A stretch of DNA of 64,000 bases from the IMG/VR virus record IMGVR_UViG_3300025769_000099, positions 1 through 64,000 of that record; one strand, given 5' to 3'. The notes under the pieces were generated by a model that was not told the DNA's origin, searched no databases, and was given only the letters and a program-made list of their open reading frames with translations. Both the position numbers and the translations under genes were made by a program. Below, piece by piece: positions 49,723-60,700 of this stretch. How positions within the stretch are numbered: position 1 is the first letter of the stretch; each line of letters starts with the position of its first letter. This DNA comes from a virus.

Positions 49723-52131
49723 ATGGCCGAATCAATAACAAAAGAATATTTTCCAAGTCAGGTTGCTCCCGATATAGAGAAGGTGAGTCAAGAATATGGC
49801 TTAAAGGTAGCTAAAGCTATTGAAAGCGAGTGGTTCGTTAGAGATGGAGTGACTTATAGATTTGCTAATAATCAGGATAGTTTTCATAAACTTAGGATGT
49901 ATGCTAGGGGAGAGCAGTCTGTACAAAAATATAAAGACGAATTATCTATTAATGGTGATATGTCTTATTTAAATTTAGACTGGAAGCCAGTGCCTATTAT
50001 ACCTAAGTTTGTTGATATAGTTGTAAATGGTATTGCTGAAAGAGTTTATGATATAAAAGCTTATTCGCAAGATCCTTACGGCGTTGATAAACGTACTAAA
50101 TACATGGAAAGTCTTTTAATAGACATGAATAATTTAAAATTAAACGAAGAAGTTAAAGCTTTTTATGGTGAAGGTATATTACAAAACCCTGAAGAATTAG
50201 TACCAGAAAACAAAGAAGAATTAGAATTACACATGCAGCTTACATATAAGCAAGCTGTAGAAATTGCTGAAGAGCAAGCTTTAAACGTATTACTTGATGG
50301 TAATAAGTATGAGTTAATAAGAAAAAGATTTTACTATGATTTAACTGTTCTAGGTATTGGAGCCGTTAAAACTGGTTTTAATACATCACAAGGTGTTACT
50401 ATAGATTATGTAGATCCTGCTAATTTAGTTTGGTCTTTTACTCAAGACCCTTATTTTGACGATATATATTATGTAGGTGAGGTAAAAGTTATACCTATAA
50501 ATGAATTAGTAAAACAGTTTCCTGATCTAGATCAACAAGAGTTAGAGGAAATAGCTGGCCAAAGTTTTAGAAAAGCAGGTTATTACAACTCACATCATGA
50601 TCATGATGAAATAGATAAAAATCAAGTACAAATATTGTACTTTAATTATAAAACTTATTCAAAAGAAGTTTATAAAGTAAAAGACACAGCATCTGGAGCT
50701 ACAAAAGTTATTGTTAAAGATGAATCATTTAACCCTGTAGTTGATGCTGCTTTAGAACAAAGATTTGGTAAGTTAGAAAGACAAATAGAGGTTTTATATG
50801 AAGGAGCTCTTATATTAGGTAGTGATAAATTACTTAAATGGGAGTTAGCTAAAAACATGATGAGACCTAAGAGTGACTTTACTAAAGTTAAAATGAACTA
50901 TAATATAGTTGCTCCAAGAATGTATAAAGGTAAAATTGAATCGCTAGTGAGTAGATGTACTTCGTTTGCTGATATGATTCAAATAACACACCTTAAACTC
51001 CAACAAGTTCTTTCGCGAATGGTACCGGACGGCATATTTATGGATGCTGATGGCCTTGCAGAGATAGACCTTGGTAACGGCACGAACTACAACCCGCAAG
51101 AAGCATTAAACATGTTTTTCCAAACTGGTAGTATAATCGGTAGATCCTTAACTATGGATGGAGATCCAAACCCAGGAAAGGTGCCTATTCAAGAAATACA
51201 GAGTGGTAATGGCGGTGGCAAGCTACAAAGTTTAATACAGACATACAATTATTATCTGCAGATGATAAGAGACGTGACCGGATTAAATGAGGCAAGGGAT
51301 GCTAGCACACCAGACGCGAAAGCTTTAGTTGGTATACAAAAAATAGCTGCTGCTAATAGTAATACAGCTACTAGGCATATACTAAAAGCTGGTTTATATT
51401 TAACAGCTGAAGTTTGTGAAGCTTTATCTTTAAGAGTATCTGATATTATAGAGTACTCACCAACAAAAGATGCTTTCATACAGTCAATAGGTGCACACAA
51501 TGTTGCTACGTTAGAAGAAATGTCCAATTTACACTTGTATGACTTTGGTATATTTTTAGAACTAGAGCCTGATGAAGAAGAAAAACAACTATTAGAAAAC
51601 AATATACAAATGGCATTAACTCAACAAAGTATAGAGTTAGAAGATGCTATTGATCTTAGAATGATTAAAAACATTAAGTTAGCTAATCAGTTATTAAAAA
51701 TACGTAGAAAAAAGAAACAAGAAAGAGATCAAGAACTACAACAAAGAAATATAGAAGCTCAAGCTAAAGCCAATGGTGAAGCACAGCAAATGGCTTCTCA
51801 AGCTGAAGTTCAAAAACAACAAGCTATAATTCAAATGCAAACTCAGCTAGAACAAGTTAAGGCTAAAATAGCTGCCCAAAACTTAATACAAGAAACACAG
51901 CTTAAAAAAGAATTAATGGCTTATGAGTTTGAATTAAATCAAAAACTACAACAAAAACAAGATCAACTTGTAGAGCAAAAAGAAAATATAAAAGAAGATC
52001 GTAAAGATCAAAGAGTGAAGTTACAGGGAGAAGAGCGAAGAAAATCACAAGATGATGCTAAAAAGTTCGAGTCTTCAGGTAATGATATACTAGGTGGAGG
52101 CATTGATATGAGTGGCTTCGATCCTAGGTAA
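49723..52131 (+). CDS. Portal protein
   Basis: 802 residues. The N-terminal half carries the portal body with VPIIPKFVDIVVNGIAERVY; the last ~230 residues are a long Gln/Lys/Glu coiled coil ending in a Gly-rich tip. Placed between TerL and the scaffold/capsid genes, as expected. It forms the dodecameric vertex through which DNA enters. Its size and PxFVDIVVNG segment recall portals of Bacteroidetes podoviruses. Confidence 0.8.
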   Translation: MAESITKEYFPSQVAPDIEKVSQEYGLKVAKAIESEWFVRDGVTYRFANNQDSFHKLRMYARGEQSVQKYKDELSINGDMSYLNLDWKPVPIIPKFVDIVVNGIAERVYDIKAYSQDPYGVDKRTKYMESLLIDMNNLKLNEEVKAFYGEGILQNPEELVPENKEELELHMQLTYKQAVEIAEEQALNVLLDGNKYELIRKRFYYDLTVLGIGAVKTGFNTSQGVTIDYVDPANLVWSFTQDPYFDDIYYVGEVKVIPINELVKQFPDLDQQELEEIAGQSFRKAGYYNSHHDHDEIDKNQVQILYFNYKTYSKEVYKVKDTASGATKVIVKDESFNPVVDAALEQRFGKLERQIEVLYEGALILGSDKLLKWELAKNMMRPKSDFTKVKMNYNIVAPRMYKGKIESLVSRCTSFADMIQITHLKLQQVLSRMVPDGIFMDADGLAEIDLGNGTNYNPQEALNMFFQTGSIIGRSLTMDGDPNPGKVPIQEIQSGNGGGKLQSLIQTYNYYLQMIRDVTGLNEARDASTPDAKALVGIQKIAAANSNTATRHILKAGLYLTAEVCEALSLRVSDIIEYSPTKDAFIQSIGAHNVATLEEMSNLHLYDFGIFLELEPDEEEKQLLENNIQMALTQQSIELEDAIDLRMIKNIKLANQLLKIRRKKKQERDQELQQRNIEAQAKANGEAQQMASQAEVQKQQAIIQMQTQLEQVKAKIAAQNLIQETQLKKELMAYEFELNQKLQQKQDQLVEQKENIKEDRKDQRVKLQGEERRKSQDDAKKFESSGNDILGGGIDMSGFDPR

Positions 52132-52156
52132 TTGTTTAATTTTATAATATTATATT

Positions 52157-53434
52157 ATGTCAAAAAAAGAAGAAGTGGTTGAAGAAGTTCAATCCGTAAA
52201 ACCAGTAGAGGCAGCTCCAAAAAAAGAAGAAGCTGCAATCACTGAAGGTGGTGATATGAAAATAAAGCCAAAAGCAAAAAGATTTGCTAACAAACCTAAC
52301 GAACCGATTAAAGTAGATTTATCTAAACCGGTTGAAAAGGTTGAAGAAAGTGAAATAGCTAAAGTAGATTTAACTATTAAGGAAGAACCTAAAGAAGAAC
52401 CTAAAGAAGAGCAGCCTAAAAAAGATGTTGTTATTGAAGAGGTAAAAGAAGAAGAAGTTACTCCTGAAGAAGAAACAGAGGTAAAAGATACACCTGTTCT
52501 TGAAGAGATAACAGATGAAGAAAAAGAGGAAATAGTTGAAGCTAAAACAGAAGAATTAAAAGACGAGGTTGAGCAAGCTGTGCAAGAGTCACAGGAAAAA
52601 TCTGAACCACTACCAGAAAACATACAAAAAGTTGTAGACTTTATGAATGAAACTGGTGGAAGTCTAGAAGAGTATGTTAGATTAAATCAAGACTATTCTA
52701 GTTATGATGAAAAACAACTACTAAAAGAATACTATAAACAAACCAAACCACATCTTGATGATGAGGAAATTGGTTTCTTAATGGAAGATCAATTCGCTTT
52801 TGATGAAGAATCAGATAGTGAAAGAGATATTCGTAGAAAAAAACTGGCGTTAAAAGAGCAAGTTGCAAATGCCAAAACCCACCTGGACGGGTTAAAGTCC
52901 AAATACTATAAAGAAATCAAAGCTGGTGTTAAGTTAACACCGGAACAACAAAAAGCTGTTGAATTCTTTAATAGATATAACGATGAGCAAGACCAGAGTC
53001 AGAAAGTTCAAGATCATCAAGCATCTATATTTAAAAATGAAACTAGTAAAGTTTTTAATCCTAATTTCAAAGGTTTTGAATACAACGTTGGAGAAAAACG
53101 ATACAGGTTTAATGTTAAAGATGCTAATAAAATTAAGACCGAACAAAGTGACATCAGTAATTTCGTTAAAAGATTTTTAAATAAAAACAACGAAATGCAA
53201 GATGCTGCAGGTTACCACAAGTCTTTATTTACAGCTATGAACCCAGACATAGTTGCTAACCATTTCTATGAGCAGGGCCGAGCAGATGCTATCAAGGATA
53301 GTATTGCTAAGGCGAAAAACGTGAGCATGGACCCCAGACAAACACATAAAACTGTTGAAGCTGGTGGTATGAAGGTTAGAGCTATAACAGGCAACGACTC
53401 TAATGCGTTCAAAGTTAGATTTAACAAAAAATAA
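52157..53434 (+). CDS. Acidic scaffold-like protein
   Basis: 425 residues. The first ~150 are extremely acidic and low-complexity (KEEPKEEPKEEQPKKD), then helical. It sits between portal and capsid, the classic scaffold position. It would guide prohead assembly and then leave. A protease domain was not seen. Confidence 0.7.
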   Translation: MSKKEEVVEEVQSVKPVEAAPKKEEAAITEGGDMKIKPKAKRFANKPNEPIKVDLSKPVEKVEESEIAKVDLTIKEEPKEEPKEEQPKKDVVIEEVKEEEVTPEEETEVKDTPVLEEITDEEKEEIVEAKTEELKDEVEQAVQESQEKSEPLPENIQKVVDFMNETGGSLEEYVRLNQDYSSYDEKQLLKEYYKQTKPHLDDEEIGFLMEDQFAFDEESDSERDIRRKKLALKEQVANAKTHLDGLKSKYYKEIKAGVKLTPEQQKAVEFFNRYNDEQDQSQKVQDHQASIFKNETSKVFNPNFKGFEYNVGEKRYRFNVKDANKIKTEQSDISNFVKRFLNKNNEMQDAAGYHKSLFTAMNPDIVANHFYEQGRADAIKDSIAKAKNVSMDPRQTHKTVEAGGMKVRAITGNDSNAFKVRFNKK

Positions 53435-53461
53435 AGTTTAACTAATTAAAAATTAAAAATT

Positions 53462-54973
53462 ATGCCTTTTTCAAGTTCAGGTTCTTACCAGAACCACTTA
53501 ACTCCAAGACCGACTCAGTCGTTATTTTCAGATAACTACTTGTCGTTCGACAGCGCCTCTGGCGGCGGTACATTTGCACAGCAATTTTTACCGGAAATTT
53601 ATGAAAAAGAAGTAGAGAGATACGGTAAAAGAACTATCTCTGGCTTCTTACAGATGGTTGGTGCAGAAATGCCACTAGCTTCTGATCAAGTAATTTGGTC
53701 TGAGCAAGGTAGATTACACATTGCGTACTCTGCAGCATCTTACAACGATGGTGCTAACGCAGTGCAAATCGCCGCAGCCGCGAATAACACAATTACTTTA
53801 CCTGCTTCTAACTTAATACAAAACCACGATACTATTGTAGTTGCTTCAACTGACAATGCTAAAGTGTTAAAATGTTTAGTTGTATCAGGTGGTGGATCAA
53901 CTACTATTACTGTTGCTCCATATACTCAAAGAAGATTATCTAATGTTGACGATGGTTCAGGTACTACTGGTGCTGTAAACTTCGCTAACGGTGATGACCT
54001 TAACATCTTTGTTTACGGAACTGAATATATCAAAGGATCTTCTGAAGATTCAAGATCTATTGACGCTTCTTTCACAAGATTTAGCAACAAACCAGCTATC
54101 TTAAGAGACAGATACCAAGTTAATGGTTCTGACACTGCACAGATCGGTTGGGTTGAAGTTACATCTGAAAACGGAGCTTCTGGATACTTATGGTATTTAA
54201 AATCAGAGCACGAAGCAAGATTAAGATTTCAAGATTACCTAGAAATGGCTATGATTGAAGGTGAGCAAGTAGCAATGCCAAGTAACCACACATTCCAAGG
54301 GACATCTAACTTCGCGGTTGGTGGTACTCAAGGTTTATTCTCTGCTCTAGAAGCAAGAGGATTAGTTTGGACTGGTACTGACTTTGATATTGTTGACACC
54401 GGTGGTGTTACAGATCAAATCGCTGCTAACGCACACGTTGGTATGAATGAGTTTGATACTATTCTTCAAGAATTAGACAAGCAAGGTGCTATTGAAGAAA
54501 ACATGATGTTCCTAGACAGATCTACTGCTTTAGAAATTGACAACATGTTAGCTTCACAAAATAACTACGGTGTTGGTGGTACTTCTTACGGAGTATTCAA
54601 CAACTCTGAAGATATGGCGTTGAACCTAGGCTTCTCTGGTTTCAGAAGAGGTTCTTATGACTTCTACAAGTCTGACTGGAAATACTTAAATGACTCTGTA
54701 ACAAGAGGACTTATTGGAGACATCGAAGGTGTTATCGTTCCTGCTGGAACTTCAACAGTTTACGACGAATCAATGGGTAAAAACATCCAAAGACCTTTCT
54801 TACACGTAAGATATAGAGCTTCTGAGGCTGATGATAGAAAAATGAAATCTTGGATCACTGGATCTGTAGGTGGAAACTATACATCATCTGCTGATGAAAT
54901 GGTTGTTAACTTCTTATCAGAAAGATGTTTATGTGTACAAGCTGCGAATAACTTCGTATTGCTTAAAGCATAA
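53462..54973 (+). CDS. Major capsid protein
   Basis: 503 residues, starting MPFSSSGSYQNHLTPRP and containing EIYEKEVERYGKRTISGFLQM, with long beta-rich domains. Position after scaffold, size, strong A-rich leader without Shine-Dalgarno and a strong terminator downstream all fit a highly expressed capsid gene. HK97-type fold is assumed. Confidence 0.82.
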   Translation: MPFSSSGSYQNHLTPRPTQSLFSDNYLSFDSASGGGTFAQQFLPEIYEKEVERYGKRTISGFLQMVGAEMPLASDQVIWSEQGRLHIAYSAASYNDGANAVQIAAAANNTITLPASNLIQNHDTIVVASTDNAKVLKCLVVSGGGSTTITVAPYTQRRLSNVDDGSGTTGAVNFANGDDLNIFVYGTEYIKGSSEDSRSIDASFTRFSNKPAILRDRYQVNGSDTAQIGWVEVTSENGASGYLWYLKSEHEARLRFQDYLEMAMIEGEQVAMPSNHTFQGTSNFAVGGTQGLFSALEARGLVWTGTDFDIVDTGGVTDQIAANAHVGMNEFDTILQELDKQGAIEENMMFLDRSTALEIDNMLASQNNYGVGGTSYGVFNNSEDMALNLGFSGFRRGSYDFYKSDWKYLNDSVTRGLIGDIEGVIVPAGTSTVYDESMGKNIQRPFLHVRYRASEADDRKMKSWITGSVGGNYTSSADEMVVNFLSERCLCVQAANNFVLLKA

Positions 54974-54985
54974 CAATTATTACTT

Positions 54986-55023
54986 AAAAGCAAAGGGGCT
55001 TCGGCCCCTAGCTTTTATTTTTA
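54986..55023 (+). terminator. Rho-independent terminator after the capsid gene
   Basis: GGGGC-TTCG-GCCCC with a UUCG tetraloop, an outer AAAAGC/GCTTTT stem and a following T-rich tract. This should limit transcription beyond the capsid gene. Confidence 0.85.
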
Positions 55024-55047
55024 CAAACTTTTTAATTATATTATATT

Positions 55048-55812
55048 ATGGAAAAACAAAACTTACCAACCGTGGAAAAAGGTTGGGAAATTAAAGACAG
55101 AGTTTATATGTTGACTGGAGACAATCAACCACCTGTCATGACAATACAAAGTAAGCATACAAGAAGAAAACCTTTATTATGGTTTGATGAAGAACAAGGT
55201 TATAATAGAGAACTTAGATATGCTACAAATCAAAGATCGCCAATTAAAGATCTACAAAAAGGTTATTCAACTTTAGGTCACATATTTTTTAAAGAAGGTA
55301 GATTATCGGTACCAAAAAGCCAGCCAGCTTTACAAAAATTGTTATCATTATATCACCCTAAAAAAGGTAAATTATATTTTGAATATACACCACAAGTGTA
55401 TGCTGAAAATGAAGTTGATATGATCGAACTAGAAATTGAAGCTTTAAATTTAGCTAAAAAACTTGAAATAGATGAGTTAGAAGCTATATTAAGAGTTGAA
55501 AAAGGAAATAAAGTTAGCAAGTTATCTACTAAAGAACTTAAAAGAGATGCTTTAGTTTTTGCTAAAAATAATCCTGAAGCTTTTATAGATTTAGCTCAAG
55601 ATGATAATGTTCATTTAAGAAACATTGGAATCAAGGCTGTAGAAGCAAACATTATACAATTATCCCCTGATGGTAAACAATTCACATGGGGCAACGGTAG
55701 AAAACTATTTAAAGTACCATTTGAAGAAAACCCATATTCAGCTTTAGCTGCTTGGTTTAAAACAGATGATGGTGTTGAAGTTTTAGGAGCTGTTGAGAAA
55801 AAAATGAAATAA
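55048..55812 (+). CDS. Virion protein downstream of capsid
   Basis: 254 residues. HTRRKPLLWFDEEQGYNREL then RYATNQRSP and later IFFKEGRLSVP follow a pattern I recall from marine-phage structural genes of this position. Likely a head or portal-proximal component. Specific function unknown. Confidence 0.6.
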   Translation: MEKQNLPTVEKGWEIKDRVYMLTGDNQPPVMTIQSKHTRRKPLLWFDEEQGYNRELRYATNQRSPIKDLQKGYSTLGHIFFKEGRLSVPKSQPALQKLLSLYHPKKGKLYFEYTPQVYAENEVDMIELEIEALNLAKKLEIDELEAILRVEKGNKVSKLSTKELKRDALVFAKNNPEAFIDLAQDDNVHLRNIGIKAVEANIIQLSPDGKQFTWGNGRKLFKVPFEENPYSALAAWFKTDDGVEVLGAVEKKMK

Positions 55813-55827
55813 TAATCACTTATAGAG

Positions 55828-55852
55828 GTAACCATCTCTATGAGGTGGTTAC
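55828..55852 (+). terminator. 11-bp hairpin between virion genes
   Basis: GTAACCATCTC and GAGGTGGTTAC pair over 11 positions (one G-T) with a 3-nt loop TAT. No T tract follows, so it is more likely an attenuator or processing site. Confidence 0.55.
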
Positions 55853-55873
55853 TTACTATAAACAAAAACAATT

Positions 55874-56653
55874 ATGGCAGTTAATATAGATACAGTATAT
55901 CAAAGAGTTTTAGCGATAGCTAATAAAGAACAGAGAGGTTTTATAACTCCTCAAGAATTTAATCTATATGCTAACCAAGCTCAGATGGATATATTTGAGC
56001 AATATTTTTATGATTTAAACGCTTTAAATAGATTACCTTCAAACGATTTTACATACTCGGATCAAGTAGATATAATAGAAGAAAAAATAGATATATTCGA
56101 AAGATACAGACAACCGGTTGTAATGTCAGGTGATGCTAGTGAAGGCGGTATGGGTACTATTCCCTCTTATTATAGACTAGGTGAAATTTACTACAAACAC
56201 AAAGGTGGTTATGTAGAAGTTGAAAAAATTAGTCAAAACGAAATACATCATATACAAAACTCCCCTTTAACGGCGCCGTCGTTAACAAGACCTGTTTATG
56301 TTAGAACTAGTAGCGTTGTACCAGACGATGCTAGTGGTAACGCACAAACCGCAACAACTAACAATGAAATAGGTTTATCAAGATCAATACAAATTTATCC
56401 TATAAGTATAACTAGCAACGTAGTGTGTAACTATATAGCTAGACCTATTACTGTAGAGTGGGCTTATACAACTGTTTTAGACGAAGCTTTATATAACGCA
56501 AACAATAGTCAAGATTTTGAATTACACCAATCAGACGAGTCTGAACTGGTTATTAAAATATTAGAACTTGCTGGTATTGAAATTAAAGATCCACAAGTAT
56601 ATCAAGTTGCTGCTGCGGAAGAAGCACAAAACATTCAACAAGAAAATAAATAA
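55874..56653 (+). CDS. Head-tail connector-type protein
   Basis: 259 residues. RGFITPQEFNLYANQAQMDI then FEQYFYDLNAL is a helical N-terminus typical of neck proteins; the rest is beta-rich with IYPISITS and IARPI segments. Probably an adaptor or stopper below the portal. Confidence 0.65.
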   Translation: MAVNIDTVYQRVLAIANKEQRGFITPQEFNLYANQAQMDIFEQYFYDLNALNRLPSNDFTYSDQVDIIEEKIDIFERYRQPVVMSGDASEGGMGTIPSYYRLGEIYYKHKGGYVEVEKISQNEIHHIQNSPLTAPSLTRPVYVRTSSVVPDDASGNAQTATTNNEIGLSRSIQIYPISITSNVVCNYIARPITVEWAYTTVLDEALYNANNSQDFELHQSDESELVIKILELAGIEIKDPQVYQVAAAEEAQNIQQENK

Positions 56654-56655
56654 TT

Positions 56656-57792
56656 ATGCCACTATTCGAAGGAACACACGAACAATATTACGGAGCTCAA
56701 GAGTTTGCTACAACTTCTGCACAAGCAAGTGGTGGTGGTACTGCTGGACAATATGTTATAACATTTCCAGCAAATCAAACACTGCTTAATAGTTTAGCAA
56801 CTATGCCAGAATCTGCTGGTGAGATTAGAGTAGATACTGTTGTAAGTGGTACAACAACTATTGGTGTTGACTTCACTTTTAATCCTACTACATATACAGT
56901 AACATTAGCCTCTCCTGTTGCAGTAGGATCTATAGTTACAGTTAGAATAATAAATCCTCAATATGGTAATTATCAGTTTATATCACTACAAACTATTATA
57001 AACAACTTTATTATAAGTTATGTTGGTAGCAACAAGATAATACCTAAGGTAAGAAAAGCAGATGTTGCATTTCATGCTCAAAGAGCAATACAAGAATTAA
57101 GCTATGATACTTTTAAGTCTAGTAAATCTATGGAGGTAGAAGTTACACCTTCGTTAAGAGTAGCTTTACCACATGATTATGTTAATTACATAAAAGTTTG
57201 CTACATAGATGATGATGGTATTGAAAGAATATTATATCCTGCTAGAAAAACAGGCAACCCAATATCATATGCTCAGGATGCTAACGGAGAATATTTATTT
57301 CAAGCTGATAGTAGCTTGTTATATTTAAGTGATTCTACACAATGGACTAGATACCAAGGCGCGAATGAAGATGAATCCGGATTAAACGATCCTAAAAGAA
57401 GTGATGACGATTTTGAATCTGTTCAAGGTAGAAGATTTGGTTTAGAACCAGAACATGCTCAATTTAATGGAATATTTTACATAGATGAACATAGAGGTTA
57501 TATAAACCTAAGTAGTTCAATGAGTGGTAAGATACTTGTCCTTAAATATATTAGTGATGGTTTGGGAACTGATGATGAAATGATAGTACATAAATTTGCT
57601 GAAGAAGCTATGTATAAATCAATAGCATACGCAATAGCTAGTACACATACTAGTGTTTCGCCTAATTATATACCTTTATTAAAAAGAGAAAGATTTGTTG
57701 CTATAAGAAATGCTAAAATAAGATTATCAAACTTAAAAATAGAAGAGCTTGCTCAAGTGATGAGAGGTAAATCTAAAGTAATTAAACACTAA
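56656..57792 (+). CDS. Tail tubular/connector protein
   Basis: 378 residues. An N-terminal beta-domain (about 1-110) precedes a helical part starting AFHAQRAIQELSYDTFKSSK and LPHDYVNYIKVCYID, recurrent in podovirus-like connector or tail-tube genes. It follows the previous gene by 2 bases. Assigned by pattern and position. Confidence 0.65.
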   Translation: MPLFEGTHEQYYGAQEFATTSAQASGGGTAGQYVITFPANQTLLNSLATMPESAGEIRVDTVVSGTTTIGVDFTFNPTTYTVTLASPVAVGSIVTVRIINPQYGNYQFISLQTIINNFIISYVGSNKIIPKVRKADVAFHAQRAIQELSYDTFKSSKSMEVEVTPSLRVALPHDYVNYIKVCYIDDDGIERILYPARKTGNPISYAQDANGEYLFQADSSLLYLSDSTQWTRYQGANEDESGLNDPKRSDDDFESVQGRRFGLEPEHAQFNGIFYIDEHRGYINLSSSMSGKILVLKYISDGLGTDDEMIVHKFAEEAMYKSIAYAIASTHTSVSPNYIPLLKRERFVAIRNAKIRLSNLKIEELAQVMRGKSKVIKH

Positions 57793-57797
57793 TACAT

Positions 57798-60700
57798 ATG
57801 CCAGATATTAAACATTACTTCCGTTCAGGTAAAATGAATAAAGACCTGGACGAGAGATTAGTACCTAATGGAGAGTATAGAGACGCTCTTAATATTGAGA
57901 TGTCTACATCTGATGGTGATGATGTAGGTACTGTTCAAAATGTTAGAGGAACTACACAGGTATTAGGTAAAGTTTACGATTCAAATAAAAAAACTATAAC
58001 TAGCAATTGGGGTACTGATAGCTTTGGTTTAACTAATGCAATTTGTGTTGGTACCAAGTTAAACAACGAGAACGATAGAATATATTGGTTTATAAAAGCT
58101 GATGAGGCTGATTGTATTGCTGAGTACGATGATAATACCGGTGTAATATCACCAGTATTAGTAGATGCAAATAATATACTTGGATTTGAAACAAACACGT
58201 ATATAACAGGTATAAACGTGTTAGATGGTATGTTAATGTGGACAGATGGTGAAAAAGAACCTAAAAAAATAGATATAGAGATATTTAAGTCTGGTTGTGG
58301 CTCAAACTTTACAACACATACTAAGTATACTGGCCAAAAAATTCTTCCTGAAAATTTATCAGCAGCTTCTAGTTTTACAGAACAACATATAACTGTAGCT
58401 AAAAAAGCCCCAATGGGTAAACCAACGCTAACAATGAGCTCCTCCACAAGAGGTGGTAACGGTACTGGTTCATCTTCAGTTAATGTAAGTAATGCAGTTA
58501 ATACAACGTTTACAGATTCAGAAGGTGTTGCAAAGGCAGCTGGAACTTCTATACCTTTAACATTTTCACCGCTACCTAACTGGATAGTAGGTGATATAAT
58601 AACTTGTACGGCCATATATGAAGATCTAGGCCAACAAGAAACATTTGAAATAAAACTATTAATAAACGCTATAAGCGCTAATAATACATTTACATGTATA
58701 ATACAAAGTATTCCTGTAGAAATACCTTATGTTCCTTTACAATGGGAAGCTATATTAAGTGAAGAAGGTGTTTTATTTGAAAAGAAATTTGTAAGCTTTG
58801 CTTACAGATGGAAATATTATTCTGGTGAATATTCTACATTTTCACCTTTTAGTGAATTAGCATTTTTACCCGACACTTTTGAATACTTATCTACCAACGG
58901 TTATAATGATGGTATGATAAACAATTTAAGACAATTAACAATAAACATAACAGAATCAAGACCTGTTGATGTAGAAGAGGTTGAAATACTATATAAAGAG
59001 TCAAACAATAACAATGTATACGTTGTAGATACACTTAAGTATGCTTCTGATGGCACTTTTCCTACCGACTATAAGTTAGAGTCAGAAATAATAAGTAAGA
59101 CTGTAGAAACTAATCAAATGATTAGACCTTGGGACAACGTGCCAAGAAAAGCACTTGCTCAAGAAGTTACAGCTAATAGACTTATATACGCTAACTACTT
59201 ACAAAACTACGACATACCTGATTTCAATAAACCTGATGTTAGCATGAATATCTCACAAACTGCTATTACGACGGTTAAAGAACCTCAGTTATCTATAAAA
59301 TCACTTAGAACGTATCAAGCAGGTGTCGTTTATATAGACCAATATAATAGACAATCACCTGTATTTACTAGCTCAAACGCTTCAAAACAAACTAGTAAAG
59401 ATTATGCAAAAACAGTAAATGCAATAAACGTTACTTTAAATAATCAGCCACCAGACTGGGCAACACATTTTAAATACTACGTAAAAGAAACTTCTAACGA
59501 GTACTATAATTTAGCTATGGATAGATATTATCTAGCTGAAGATGGTAATGTATGGTTAAGCTTTCCATCATCTGAAAGAAACAAAGTTGATGAAGAAACT
59601 TATTTAATATTAAAGAAAAAGCATGATTCTGATGATTTTGTAACAACAAAGTCTAGATATAAGATATTAGATATATCAAATGACGCTCCTGATTTTCTAA
59701 AGTTAAAAGAAAGAGCCATAGCAACTGGTGATGTAATAGCTAGATCATCTAGTATACCGCAAATTGGTAGTATATCATTTGAGTTTTTAGGACCAGATCC
59801 AGTTTCTAACCCTAGTTTTGGTGAGGGATTTTCATCTGATGCTGTAATTCAAATAGCTGTAGGTGGTGTTAAAACAGATAAATATAAAGTACTTAGTGGT
59901 GGTCCAACTGGTGATCAAGATGGTGGTGTTGCTAATAAAAAACATATATACAAAATAACATTAGAAGAACCTATTAAAACAGGTGACACCATGGTTAGTA
60001 GTTTATCATCTGGAGATGCTTTTGAAGTAACGCTTTTTGAAGAAAAGTTTGAAAGAAAAGCTGAGTTTTATGGTAGATTTTTTGTTAAAATAAATAGAGA
60101 TGGTAATTTTGACACTAACATTATAGCTAGCTTTCCGGAAGAAAACGAAGAGTACGGTATATCGGATGCTAGAACTATATTTCAAAACTGTCCAAACACC
60201 GGTCCTGGTGATTCAACATCTGAAGCATCATGGTTTGATACACGAGCTAGACACAATAAAGTAAGTCAAGCTAATAATGGTCACCCTAAGTTAGGATCTC
60301 ATGATATGACAGTTGTTTTTGCAGGTGGACCTAAAAGTGGTGAGAAAAACTTTGGTGCAAGTCATGGTGTTCCTAATGATTTTTTAGGATCATTACAGCA
60401 ACATGGTACTTTATTTAGGTTTAAAGGTAGTTCAGCTAACGCACTAGGTGAAATATATAAAGTAACAAACTGCGAAGTAGTTTATAAATATAGGAGAAAC
60501 GGTAGAAAAAAATTATTCTCAAGTAAACAGAGAAGATACAAGATAACTTTTGAGCATCATAAAAATGGTACTCCATATGAAGATCCTTTTACTTTTCCTT
60601 CATCTGGTAACGCTTCTAACTATGCTGATGAAATACAGATATTACAAAATGTAATAACAACAGACGTTGAAGTTTTAACATCTGATAACCCGGCTATATG

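Noticed and set aside
57974-58615. 213-residue minus ORF
   Set aside because: Antisense shadow of the large tail gene.
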